The position numbers and the translations under genes were made by a program. This document shows positions 1 to 10,951 of a DNA stretch of 64,000 nucleotides, in pieces (position 1 is the first letter of the stretch; the number at the start of each line of letters is the position of its first letter). Source of the DNA: Budorcas taxicolor (taxonomy: Eukaryota > Chordata > Mammalia > Artiodactyla > Bovidae); contig NC_068912.1 of NCBI RefSeq assembly GCF_023091745.1, forward strand, positions 54,738,567 through 54,802,566, read 5' to 3'. Below the pieces are notes generated by a model. The model was given only the letters and a program-made list of their open reading frames with translations, was not told where the DNA came from and did no database searches.

Positions 1-205
1 GTGTCTCAAGCTGATGGTGAGTGGTGTCGGATTCATGATCTCGGAAGAAGAGATGGGGAGGAGTTTATGAGAGGTGTTGGAAATATCAACTGTCTTGATT
101 GTAGTGATGGTATCATCAGTATTTGCATATGCACAAACTCATCAAGATTTACACATTAAATGTATGCAGCTCTCTGTAGGTCCATTATACCTCAATAAAA
201 CCATT
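1..205 (+). repeat. Old L1 (L1M-type) 3' UTR remnant
   Basis: The text around AAACTCATCAAGATTTACAC through ACCTCAATAAAACC resembles the conserved tail of ancient mammalian L1M elements, sense orientation. It is cut by the window start. Confidence 0.5.
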
Positions 206-214
206 TAAAAACTT

Positions 215-1150
215 CTGGGAAACAATTCTATAGGTCCAGATGGTCCCTTAAGAATAGTGAATTTTATCAAGAATTTAAAGAAAAAAATAACACCAATTTA
301 AAATGGAAGAGGAAAGATTTCCCAATTCGTTTTACAAAGCAGCATTATTCTGGTACCATGATCAGACCAAAACAGCTCAAAAAAAACAAAAAACAAAAAA
401 CAACTACTGACCATTAACCTCATTAAAATATATGCAAAAATCCTCAACAAAATATTAGCAAGTCAAATCCAGCAATATACAAACATAAGGAAACTCAATC
501 AAGTGGGGTTTATAATGTGAATGCAAGAGTGGTTCAAAAATAAATTAATGTAACTCACTATATAACAGTACGAAGAAAGAAAACCACTTAATTATATAAA
601 TAGATGCAGAAAAACCTTGAAAACACACCTATCATGATACAACTCCCAGCAACCTAGGAGTAAAAATCAACTTCTTCAAGCTGATCGACGACATCTACAA
701 AAAACTTATTCCTAACATCAGTTTAATGATGAAAAAACTGAGTGCTTGGCCCCTAGTAAAGGATAAAGCAAGGGTGTCAGTGTCTGCTCTCACTACTCTG
801 GATCAATGTTACCCTGAAAGTCTTAACATAATATGGCAAGAAAAGGCATTTAGATCAGAAAGAATAAAATAAAATGTCCTTATTCTCACCCAAGATCATC
901 CATATAGAGAGTCTCAGGAAATTGACCTCTTAGAACTAACAAGTGAGTTTAACAAGGTTGTAACATACAAGATCAACACACAAAAATCTATCTTAAAAAA
1001 AAAAAAGTCTATCTTCAACTGTATTTCTATATTCAAGCTATGAACACAGGAGACCAAAACTGAAAAATTAATGCCATTTATAATAGTTACCAAACAATGA
1101 AATACTTAAGGTATGAATCTAACAAAACCTGTACATGTTCTCTAAACTGA
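215..1150 (+). repeat. Degenerate L1 ORF2 fragment
   Basis: Decayed L1 ORF2 (reverse transcriptase region) in sense orientation. Recognisable pieces include AAAATCCTCAACAAAATATTAGC, the stretch corresponding to the FNKIQH region, and ATACAAGATCAACACACAAAAATC. Many stops and indels leave no useful frame. It is old compared with the L1 at 47.4 kb. From 1150 to 1553 I see only unassigned intergenic sequence. Confidence 0.7.
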
Positions 1151-1565
1151 AAACCAATTTAATACCAAGAGATTACAGGATAGAGTCCATCTCCCTAGGA
1201 GTTTTTAACAATGCAATGACCCTTCCACTCACTGCATAGTAGAAGGTTTAAGACCCTTTTCTAGAGTCAGCCCTGACAAAAGCATGTGCCTAACATGGGC
1301 TAGGTTCCAAGGAGAACTAAAAATACGTCCATTGTTGTGTTGGGATTTTATCCAAATTAAAAGAGGAAAAAATTTGGGTTAGAACTCAAAATGCCAAATC
1401 ATTTGCCTGCCGTATACAAACACACATATCTCACTCTTCCCATCCCACTGGGAGATCCTTGACAGAGGGCCAGTCACAGAACACAAGATAGGCAAACTCG
1501 CCCAGTTTTTATTATGGAGATTTTTTCCAACCTAACTCTAAAACAATCCCTCTAGAAAGTTAGAT

Positions 1566-2171
1566 TTATGGCCTAACTTTGTTTTCTTGGGCTCCAAAAT
1601 CACTGAACATGGTGACTGCAGCTATGAAATTAAAAGACGCTTGCTCCTTGGAAGAAAAGCTATGACAAACCTAGACAACGTATTAAAAAGCAGAGACATC
1701 ACTTTGCCGAGAAAGGTCCGTATAGTCAAAGCTATGGTTTTTCCAGTAATCATGTATGGATGTGAGAGGTGGACTCTAAAGGCTGAGCAATGAAGAATTA
1801 ATGCTTTTGAACTGTGGTGTTGGAGAAGACTCTTGAGAGTCCCTTGGACTTCAAGGACATCAAACCAGTCAAACCTTAAGGAAATCAATCTCGACTATTC
1901 ATTAGAAGAACTGATGCTGAAGCTGAAACTCCAATACTTTGTCCACCTGATGTGAAGAACTGACTCACTAGAAAAGACCCTGATACTGGGAAAGATTGAA
2001 GGCAGGAGGAGAAGGGGATTACAGAGTACAAGATGGTTCAATGGCATCACCTACTCAATGGACATGAGTTTGAGCAAGTTCCAGAAGATGGTGAAGGACA
2101 GGGAAGCCTAGCATGCTGCAGTCCATATGGTCACAAAGAGTCCAAAACAACTGAGTGACTGAACAACAACA
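1566..2171 (+). mobile_element. BovB LINE, 5'-truncated 3' end, with target duplication
   Basis: Sense BovB 3' portion. The frame from 1587 gives the typical C-terminal RT protein text (KITEHGDCSYEIKRRLLLGR, VIMYGCERWTL), then stops. Target duplications AGAAAGTTAGAT (1554-1565) and AGAAAAGTTAGAT (2172-2184) flank it. A premature TGA at 1791-1793 and further changes show it is dead. Confidence 0.9.
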
Positions 2172-2184
2172 AGAAAAGTTAGAT

Positions 2185-2850
2185 GAGACTATGTGGAAAA
2201 CAGGAATTGCTCAGACTAAACGGATTCATCCATTCAAAATATTTGTTGAGGACCTACCAGGTACACTGCCAAGGACAGCAAAACACAGCTGAAGTTTCTC
2301 TCTTAAGGAGCTAACAGTCTAATGGTGAATACAGGTATTAAATAAATAAATAAACACAGGAAATTAAATACCCAGGAAATTGAAGGGAGGGTATTTCTAT
2401 AATTTGGAATGAGTTGATCTAATCACCTACACCAAGAAATCTCAGATGATGCCATAATATGTCTTAACTAGGTTTCCCCTTATCAATCAACTAATAGGAA
2501 AAAATCAAAATTGGGAGGGAGAAACAGGAAGGGAAACAAACTTAGGAAACAAAGGGTCTATCACAGGGCCCCAAAACATAACACAGTGTGTCATGTACTC
2601 AGCTTCTCTTATTTTTTTGAGCCAATTGGTGAAAGAAATGAAAAAAGCAATGAGCCCCATCTAGTGGCCAGTATTTTAAATTTTCTTCATCATATTTTAT
2701 CACTCCTGAAACCTCTTAACTTTGTTTGTACATATTTATTGCCTAACTTCCTCAGTAAAATATAAGCTCCACATGGGCAGAAACTTTCTCTATTTTGTTT
2801 ATTATGGAATCAGCAGGATCTAGAAGGCTGTCAAATACATAACAAACCCT
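2185..2850 (+). repeat. L2/MIR-type fossil fragments
   Basis: CATTCAAAATATTTGTTGAGGACCTACC with the following AGCTAACAGTCTAATGGTG, and AAGCTCCACATGGGCAGAAACT near 2765, look like the two ends of old L2 elements. The stretch 2850-3518 shows nothing I can name. Confidence 0.45.
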
Positions 2851-3532
2851 CCCATACAATAAGAATTTTTAAACACATGAACGAATATTTTATACACAGC
2901 ATTTATCATCCCAACTGCATTCCTGATGTTTTTCCCTGAAAGTTTATCAGTTGATTATTTAGCATCATATTGGATGTTTCCAGACTTTGATAGCCATTTG
3001 TATCCTTGTACCATTTAGGAGTGAATCTTCTCCTTCTTTCTCTCCACAAAAGATTTCTTCTTATCCCTTCTTTGGAGACCTAGAGAACTAGGTGTCAGTT
3101 TATGTCCTGCCATTGCTCTGGGGAACTAACTGGCATAAAGCATGAAGTACTGACTTTGGACCAGCAGCACTGCCAAAAGGACACTGCACACCAGGACAAA
3201 TTGAGGAGAAAAGGGCAGTAGCCAGAGAAACGCTCCAGGAGCTGAGAACCTGCTAAGAGCCCTTAAGAGAGGGGCCTCCGAAGGCTGAAAAGCTCCAATG
3301 TGATCCAGGAATTCCAGAGGCAAAGTCAGATTGAGAAAGGAAGAAAAACACCATACTGAGAAGAGCAATTTCTACCAGGGTCTAACACAGTGATACTTGG
3401 TAGCAGCATTTTCTAATACCATTAGCCGGAAGCCACACACCTAACCCATGTCTTGGTGGGCACAATGTCTGTACCAGCACAATTTTTATTGTTACACCTT
3501 ACACATGGTCCCCACGTTCTGAATGAATTTTT

Positions 3533-3807
3533 TAAAAACCATTTATTTCTGCCTGTGCTGGGCCTTCATTGCTGTGCACAGGCTTTCTCTAGCTGTGGTG
3601 TGCAGTCTTCTCCTGGCAGTGGCTTCCGTTGTTGCAGAGCACAGGCTCCAGGTGCGCAGGCTCCAGTAGTTTTGCATTTAGGCTCAGCAGCTGTGTCACA
3701 CAGGCTTAGATGCCCTGGGGCACGTGCAATCTTCCCCACCCGGGGATCAAACCTGTGTCCTCTGCATTGGCAGGCAGATTCTTAACCACTGGACCACCAC
3801 GGAAACC
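3533..3807 (-). mobile_element. CHR-type SINE (tRNA-Glu family)
   Basis: Antisense copy of the cetartiodactyl CHR SINE. It reads TGGGCCTTCATTGCTGTGC through TTCTTAACCACTGGACCACC. An exact 14-bp target duplication CTGAATGAATTTTT lies at 3519-3532 and 3808-3821. Confidence 0.9.
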
Positions 3808-3918
3808 CTGAATGAATTTTTATTACCCAACTGATTTGTAAAGTCACAATTCATTTTTGTTTTATAAAAATTGTCCACAACTGTGAAGACTTTCTCATCC
3901 TCAGTAACCAACGCTAAT

Positions 3919-4195
3919 AGTTGAATTGCTATTCAGTTCAGTTCAGTTCAGTCACTCAGTCGTGTCTGACTCGTTGTGACCCCAAGAATCACAGCACGCC
4001 AGGCCTCCCTGTCCATCACCAACTCCCGGAGTTTACTCAAACTCATGTCCATTGAGTCGGTGATGCCATCCAGCCATCTCATCCTCTGTTGTCCCCTTCT
4101 CTTCCTGCCCCCAATCCCTCCCAGCATCAGGGTCTTTTCCAATGAGTCAACTCTTCCCATGAGGTGGGCAAAATATTGGAGTTTCAGCTTCAGCA
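3919..4195 (-). mobile_element. BovB LINE 3' terminal fragment
   Basis: Starts with the GTTCAGTTCAGTTCAGT tail typical of the BovB 3' end. It encodes on the minus strand the C-terminal MLKLKLQYFAHLMGRVDSLE, then KTLMLGGIGGRKRRGQQRMR. It is 5'-truncated; no clear target duplication was found. Confidence 0.9.
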
Positions 4196-4479
4196 TCAGT
4201 CCAAACTACTATAAATCCTGCCAAATGTGTATTTGAGAAGGTACACAGGTAGACAAACAAATAGAAAAAATAGATACATAGTTATGCTGGCCAATCTTTC
4301 TACTATAATTTTTGAAATGTTTAAGCTAATGTTTGTACAGCTATCATAATCTGGCAAAAAAAAGACTAATTTACTGTAATAATATATATGCACACACAAA
4401 GTAATCCATTTAAAATAGCTGCATGAGACTGAAAACTAAACGTAACTCTTTTTTGGCATAGTTGTATACATTTAAAGCA

Positions 4480-4670
4480 GACAACATGGTGATTCCATAT
4501 ACATATACACTGTAGAATGATTAAGGAGACCAAGGTAATTAACACATACATCTCTCTCACACAGTTAACATAGTTAATTCTTATCTGTGTGTGTGTGTGT
4601 GTGTGTGTGTTGAAAATGCTTAAGATTTACTCTCAGCAACTTTCAAGAACATAACTCTTTATAGCAGGAA
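4480..4670 (-). repeat. Old L1M 3' UTR remnant with (TG)n
   Basis: The text around AATTAACACATACATCTCTC and GCTTAAGATTTACTCTCAGC matches the antisense tail of old L1M elements. A perfect TG microsatellite of about 13 units occupies 4586-4611. Confidence 0.55.
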
Positions 4671-5001
4671 TGTAAGATGGAAAAGGTTCTAGACACTTGC
4701 AAACTTAGACTCAGTTGTCATTTTCTCCTGGATCAGGTCCTTCTTAGCAGTGCTCTAGGATTATGAGTAAAGGAAGAGGTTAGTTCTGCCTGCCTGACCA
4801 TTAGTACCTACAAGGGACAAATGCCACTTGAGAAGCATTTCCAGATAATAAGGCATTGCTAATATCTTTCACTTTGTTCTCCCCTCTGCCACTCTATGGT
4901 CATCTGGAAGGTCCATGTAAAGTGAAGTGCCTTTGGTCAGCAAACAAGAGGGGTCAATAAACCATCACAGCAGTACTATGGCTGCATATCAGGAAACCTA
5001 T

Positions 5002-5143
5002 ATGAAAGAGTTCAACAAAATTAGGGTTGATTTCTCTCTTATGTCAATATAGGAGGCCCAGAGCTCGAATGGATGAAAGAGTTCAACAAAATTGAGGTTG
5101 ATTTCTCTCTTACATCAATATAGGAGGCCCAGAGCTAGAATGG
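5002..5143. repeat. 71-bp tandem duplication
   Basis: Two adjacent 71-bp units, 5002-5072 and 5073-5143, begin ATGAAAGAGTTCAACAAAAT and end in GAATGG. They differ at about five positions. The parent sequence is not a repeat I recognise. Apart from this, 4671-5570 is unassigned intergenic sequence. Confidence 0.95.
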
Positions 5144-5574
5144 TGGCTTCATGATATTAAAGCTCAGGCTCCTTCTCTCCCACCCATTGTTCTACCATCT
5201 TCACCTTGAAGATTCCACCTGGGGGTTCAAATAGCCAACATGTCTGCACTCAAACTGTCAGAGAAACCACTAACCTAGGAATCAATAGGGATGTAGAATT
5301 CCTCAAGACATTTCCTAGAAACAGCACAGACAGTTTCCACTTATATCCTATGGCCCATCAGCTACAACAGAGACTGGGAATGCAGTCTTTAACCAAGCAT
5401 CGCAATACTCTGCTGAAATGTGGGAGTTGTACTGCTATAGAAGAAAAGAACACTAAATATTTGGGCATAACTAGCAGCCCCATCCTAAAGACTCTCTTTC
5501 CCTTTATCTTAAGGAACAATTGTACAGAACTTAGGAAGAAGTGACATTTCTACACATTTTTTTTTTCTTTTTTT

Positions 5575-5760
5575 TGGTCTATGGAGTCATTCAATCCTCA
5601 AAATAGCACTATAAGTAAAGGTTCTATAATCTATATCCTACATATAAGGAAACTGAAGCACAGAGATATGAAGTAACTCGCCCAAGGTTATACAGCTAGA
5701 AAACTGCGCAGTTGACATCTGATCCACACAGTTTGGCTTACCAAGTAGGCTATATTTGTA
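5575..5760 (+). repeat. MIR-family SINE fossil
   Basis: AGGAAACTGAAGCACAGAGA, then GTAACTCGCCCAAGGTTATACAGC is the conserved MIR core and its flank. Confidence 0.75.
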
Positions 5761-5819
5761 GTCTTCTCTATGAGGCAATGGAAAAGGCTTTATCTCCACA
5801 CAGGAGATGAAATGACATG

Positions 5820-6012
5820 AAGTGAATGTTGCTCAGTCGTATCTAACTCTTTGTGACCCCATGGATTATACAGTTCATGGAATTCTCCAGACAAGAATAC
5901 TGGAATGGGTAGCCTTTCCCTTCTCCAGAGAATCTTCCCAAAATAGGGATAGAACCCAGGTCTCCCGCATTGTAGGTGGATTCTTTACCAGCTGAGCCAC
6001 AAGGGAAGCCCT
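5820..6012 (-). mobile_element. Bov-tA/Bov-A2 SINE
   Basis: Antisense copy running from GTTGCTCAGTCGTATCTAAC to ACCAGCTGAGCCACAAGGGA. It contains the tRNA-Glu-related 5' part at its right end. The next 236 bp (6013-6248) are unassigned. Confidence 0.9.
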
Positions 6013-7592
6013 TGGGAGATACTGCCTTTTTATTCAGAAAACAAATGAGCATAAGATATAAGTACACTCATTAGCTATTAGTTCAAAGGAGTCACTTACA
6101 TTGCTCCTTCAAAAGCCAACATGACTATAAAGACTAATACACAGATTAACATATCACAAATATTTGAATGCCCAGCATTTGGTCTTTCAATCACTTAATG
6201 AACCTGCATAAAAACCAGTAACAACAAATCAAACATACTTATGTTCCCTCTCTCTACTTAGTCACTTCAGTCACTCAGTCCTGTCTGACTCTTTGTGACC
6301 CTATGGACTGCAGCATGCCAAGCATGCCAGGCTTCGCTATCCTTCACCATCTCCTGGAACATACTCAAACTCATGTCCATCAAGTTGGTGATGCCATCCA
6401 ACCATATCATCCAATGTCGTCCCCTTCTCTTCCTGCCCTCAATCTTTCCCAGCATCAAGGTCTTTTCAAATGAGTCAGTTCTTCACATCAGGTGGCCAAA
6501 GTATTGGAGTAAAGCTTCAGGATCAGTCCTTCCAATGAGTATTCAGGACTGATTTCCTTTAGGATGGACTGGTTGGATCTCCTTGCAGTCCAAGGAACTC
6601 TCAAGAGTCTTCTCCAACACCACAGTTCAAAAGCATCAATTTTTTGGTGCTCAGCCTTCTTTATGGTCCAACTCTCATATCCATACATGACTACTAGAAA
6701 AACTACAGCTTTGACTAGACAGAACTTTGTCTGTAAAGTAACGTCTCTGCTCTTTAATATGCTGTCTAGGTTTGTCATAGATTTTCCTTTAAGGAGCAAG
6801 AGTCTTTTAATTGCATAGTTACAGTCACCATCTGCAGTGATTTTAGAGACCAAGAAAAATAAAGTCTCTCACTGTTTCCATTGTTTCCCCATCTATTTTT
6901 CATGAAGTGATGGGATTGGATCCCATGGTCTTAGTTTTTTGAAAGCTGAGTTCTAAACCAGTTTTTCACTCTCCTCTTTCACTTTCATCAAGAGGCTCTT
7001 TAGTTTCTCTTCACTCTCTGCCATAAGGGTGGTGTCATCTGCATATCCAAGGTTATTGATATTTCTCCTAGCAGTTTTCATTCCAGTTTGTGCTTCATCC
7101 AGCCCAGCATTTCACATGATGTACTCTGCATATAAGTTAAATAAGCAAGGTGATAACATACAACCTTGACATACTCCTTTCCCAATTTGGAACCTGTCCC
7201 TTGCTCTGTGTCCAGTTCTAACTGTTGCTTCTTGACCTGCATACAGATTTCTCAGGAGGCAGGTCAGGATGTCCGGGATTCCCATCTGTTTAAGAATTTT
7301 CCAGTTTGTTGTGATCCACACAGTCAAAGGCTTTGCCATAATCAATGAAGCAGAAGTAGATGTTTTTCTGGAGTTCGCCTGTTTTTTCTATGATCCAACG
7401 GATGTTGGCAATTTGATCTCTGGTCCCTCTGCCTTTCTAAAGCCAGACTGAACATCTGGAAGTTCATGGTTTACATACTGTTAAAGCCTGGCTTGGAGAA
7501 ATTTGAGCATTACTTTACTAGTGTGTGAGATGAGCGCAATTGTATGGTAGTTAGAACATTCTTTGGCCTTGGAACGAAAACTGACCTTTTCC

Positions 7593-8332
7593 CGTCCCGT
7601 TGAGAGGGTAACAGGCAGGAAGGCCAGGGGTCTCCAAATGGAGGAAATAGCCTGCAAGTGTGAGATATTTTTATCTCCCTTAAGCGGCAGGAAGAAACAA
7701 ACTAGCGATATTTTTTTTCCTTCTCTATACAAATTTAAAAGGAGGTTTCTCTTAAAATTCTGTGTTGCCATGACACCTGGTTTCACCTGAAGTTAACCAA
7801 TGCCCTTTTCTTATGGAAATATTTATCTTAAGCTATGCTAATGTACTATGCATTTACCCCCAAACTCTGTCTTCCATTCCTCCTTTTGGCTCAGAACCTA
7901 CTTGATAAACCAGTATGTTATACTCCGATACTGTTCCTCTAATATATGTAAATAACACTATTTGTATGGTGCTCTACCCTTCTTCAAGATTCAAGTTAAT
8001 CCTTTTATGGCCCAAGATGAACCATTTGGAGCCAAGATTATCCAAAAATACATCTTATGGGTGAGGTGCCATTCTAAGTTTTGAGACATTCCTTTCTTGC
8101 ATTAACAGACTGCTGATGACTATATAACATCCAGCTAAAGACTAGCAGGGGGGTACTCTTTCTGCCCCCTTCTGATGCCTATGTCAGAAGCTTTCTCTAT
8201 CTCCTTTATACTTTAATAAAACGTTGTTACACAAAAGCTCTGAGCAATCAAGCCTCATCTCTGGCCCCGGATTGAATTCTTCTCCTCCGGGGGCCAAGAA
8301 TCCCGGCATCGTAATCCAACAACAACCTTTCA
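7593..8332 (+). mobile_element. Solo LTR of a ruminant endogenous retrovirus
   Basis: This segment of about 740 bp is foreign to the surrounding BovB and interrupts it between matching BovB text. It contains a TATA-like TATATAA (8121-8127) and AATAAA (8215-8220), followed by a GC-rich tail, in LTR order U3-R-U5. The text (GAGAGGGTAACAGGCAGGAA; GCTCTGAGCAATCAAGCCTC) matches a bovine BTLTR1-like LTR as I remember it. No internal retroviral genes are present, so it is a recombined solo LTR. Ends are approximate; the target duplication is not clear. Confidence 0.75.
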
Positions 8333-8582
8333 CCATGGCCACTGCTGAGTTTTCCAAATTTGCTGGCGTATTGATTGCAGCACTTTCACAGCATCATCTT
8401 TTAGGATTTGAAATCGCTCAACTGGAATTCCATCACCTCCACTAGCTTTGTTCATAGTGTTGCTTCCTAAGGCCCACTTGACTTCACATTCCAGAATATT
8501 TGGCTCCAGGTGAGTGATCACACCATCATGGTTATCTGGTCATGAAGATCTTTTTTGCATAGTTCTTCTGTGTATTTTTGCT

Positions 8583-8692
8583 ATCTCTTCTTAATATCTT
8601 CTATCTTAATATCTTAAGACAGATATTAAGATATCTATTATATATAACAGATATATTATATATTAAGATAACATCTTAATATCTGTTAGGGC
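8583..8692. repeat. AT-rich inverted-repeat expansion inside BovB
   Basis: ATCTTAATATCT (8603-8614), a 6-base spacer, then its exact complement AGATATTAAGAT (8621-8632), followed by further TATATA and a third ATCTTAATATCTG copy near 8673. Normal BovB has only a short TCTTAATATCTTCTGCTTCTG here. Confidence 0.85.
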
Positions 8693-9221
8693 CATAACAT
8701 TTCTGTTCTTTATCATACCTATCTTTGCATCTTTCCACAAGCCTCATATCCATCAGAGGGCAGAAAGAATGTAAACTAAATTACAGAAAACAAACCAAAC
8801 TGATCACTTGGATCACAGCCTTGTCTAACTCAATGAAACTATGAGCCATGCCATGTAAGGCCATCCAAAATGGACAGGTCATGGTGGAGAGGTCTGACAA
8901 AATATGGTTCACTGGAAAAGGGAATGGCAAACCACTTCAGCCCTCTTGCCTTGATAATCTTATGAACAGTATGAAAAGGCAAAAAGATAAGACACTGAAA
9001 GATGAACTCCTTATAGTCCAATATGCTACTGGAGAAGAATGAAGAAATAGCCCCAGAAAGAATGAAGGGCCTGAGTCAAAGCAAAAACAACACCCAGTTG
9101 TGGATGTGACTGGTGATGGCAGTAAAGTCCTATGCTATAAAGAACAATATTGCATAGGAACCTAGAATGTTAGGTCCATGAATCAAGGTAAATTGGAAGT
9201 GGTCAAGTAGAAGATGGCAAG

Positions 9222-9886
9222 AGTTCAGTTCAGTTCAGTTCAGTCACTCAGTCATGTCCGATTATTTGCGACCCCATGAATCGCAGCACGCCAGGCCACC
9301 CTGTCCATCACCATCTCCCAGAGTTCACTCAGACTCACGTCCATTGAGTCCGTGATGCCATCCAGCCATCTCATCCTTGGTCGTCCCCTTTTCCTCCTGC
9401 CCGCAATCCCTCCCAGCATCAGAGTCTTTTCCAGTGAGTCAACTCTTCGCATGAGGTGGCCAAAGTACTGGAGTTTCAGCTTTAGCATCATTCCTTCCAA
9501 AGAAATCCCAGGGCTGATCTCCTTCAGAATGGACTGGTTGGATCTCCTTGCAGTCCAAGGGACTTGCAAGAGTCTTCTCCAACACCACAGTTCAAAAGCA
9601 TCAATTCTTCGGTGCTCAGCCTTCTTCACAGTCCAACTCTCACATCCATACATGACCACAGGAAAAACCATAGCCTTGACTAGACGGACCTTAGTCGGCA
9701 AAGTAATGTCTCTGCTTTTGAATATACTATCTAGGTTGGTTATCACTTTTCTTCCAAGGAGTAAGCGTCTTTTAATTTCATGGCTGCAGTCACCATCTGC
9801 AGTGATTTTGGAGCCCCCAAAAATAAAGTCTGATACTGTTTCTACTGTTTCCCCATCTATTTCCCATGAAGTGATGGGACCAGATT
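9222..9886 (-). mobile_element. BovB LINE 3' end nested inside older BovB
   Basis: Antisense, beginning with the TTCAGTTCAGTTCAGTCACT tail at 9223. The minus-strand frame 9252-9746 (164 codons) is uninterrupted and encodes the C-terminal region (VMYGCESWTVKKAEHRRIDAF, LMRRVDSLEKTL). It interrupts the endonuclease half of the twin-primed BovB, whose text resumes at about 9886. It is visibly younger than its host. No clear target duplication. Confidence 0.9.
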
Positions 9887-10193
9887 GAACACAGACATTT
9901 CAGGAATCAGTGAACTAAAATGGACTGGAATGGGTGAATTTAACTCAGATGACCATTATATCTACTACTGTGGGCAAGAATCCCTTAGAAGAAATGGAGT
10001 AGCCCTCATAGTCAACAAAAGAGTCCAAAATGCAGTATCTGGAAGCAATCTCAAACTCAACAGAATGACCTCTTTTCCTTTCTAAGGCAAACCATTCAAC
10101 ATCACAGTAATCCAAGTCTGTGCCCCGATCCGTAATGCTGAAGAAGCTGAAGTTGAACGGTTCTATGAAGACCTATAAGACCTTCTAGAACTA

Positions 10194-10213
10194 ACACACA
10201 CACACACACACAA
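10194..10213. repeat. (AC)n microsatellite within BovB endonuclease region
   Basis: Ten AC units replace the ACAACCAAAAAAGAT-type BovB text. Confidence 0.9.
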
Positions 10214-10951
10214 AAGATCTCCTTTTCATCATAGAAGACTGGGATGCAAAAGTAGGAAGTTCAGAGATACCTGGAGTAACAGGCAAGTTTGGCCTTGGAG
10301 TACAAAATGAAGCAGGGCAAAGACAAACAGAATTTTGCCAAGAGAATGTACTGGTCATAGCAAACACTCTCTTCCAACAACACAAGAGACGATTCTACAC
10401 ATGGACATCACCAGATGGTCAATAGTGAAATCAGGTTGATTATATTCTTCACAGCCTAAGATGAAGAAGCTCTATACACTCATCAAAAACAAGACCGGGA
10501 GCTGACTGTGGCTCAGATCATGAACTCCTTATTTCCAAATTCAGACTTAAACTGAAGAAAGTAGGGAAAACCACTAGACTACGCAGGTATGACCTAAATC
10601 AAATCCCTTAAGACTATACAGTGGAAGTGACAAAATTTTCAAGAGATTAGATCTGATGGACTGCCTGAAGAACTATGGACGGAGATTCGTTACATTGTAC
10701 AGGAGGCAGTGATCAAAACCATCCCCAAGAAGAAGAAATGCAAAAAGTCAAAATGTTTGTCTGAGGAGGCCTTATAAAGAGTTGAGAAAAGAAGAGAAGT
10801 GAAAGGCAAAGGAGAAAAGGAAAGCTATATCTATCTCAATGCAGAGTTCCAAAGAATAGCAAGGAGAGATAAGAAAGCCTTCCTTAAATGATCAATGCAA
10901 AGAAATAGAGGAAAACAATAGAATGGGAAAGACTAGAGATCTCTCTACTTA

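Larger units (their letters stand above)
6261..10939 (-). mobile_element. BovB LINE with 5' inversion (twin-primed), near full length, later invaded
   Basis: One insertion read as two opposed halves. 6261-8740 is the antisense 3' half: the 3' end, reverse transcriptase with YADD at about 7035, and the linker. 8741-10939 is the 5' half in the opposite orientation: 5' UTR-like start, AP-type endonuclease, linker to GACTAGAGA. The target duplication TCTCTCTACTTA is at 6249-6260 and again at 10940-10951, so both halves arrived together. A solo LTR (7593-8332) and a second BovB (9222-9886) sit inside. Removing them leaves about 3.27 kb, close to BovB full length. Both halves carry many stops. Confidence 0.88.

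Noticed and set aside
9222..9240. TTCAG tandem repeat suggesting a CRISPR or satellite array
   Set aside because: It is the simple 3' tail of BovB and recurs at every BovB 3' end in the window.
9352..9888. 178-codon open frame on the + strand
   Set aside because: It is the reverse complement of the BovB C-terminal coding region, which tends to be open on both strands. The real (dead) coding sense is the minus strand.
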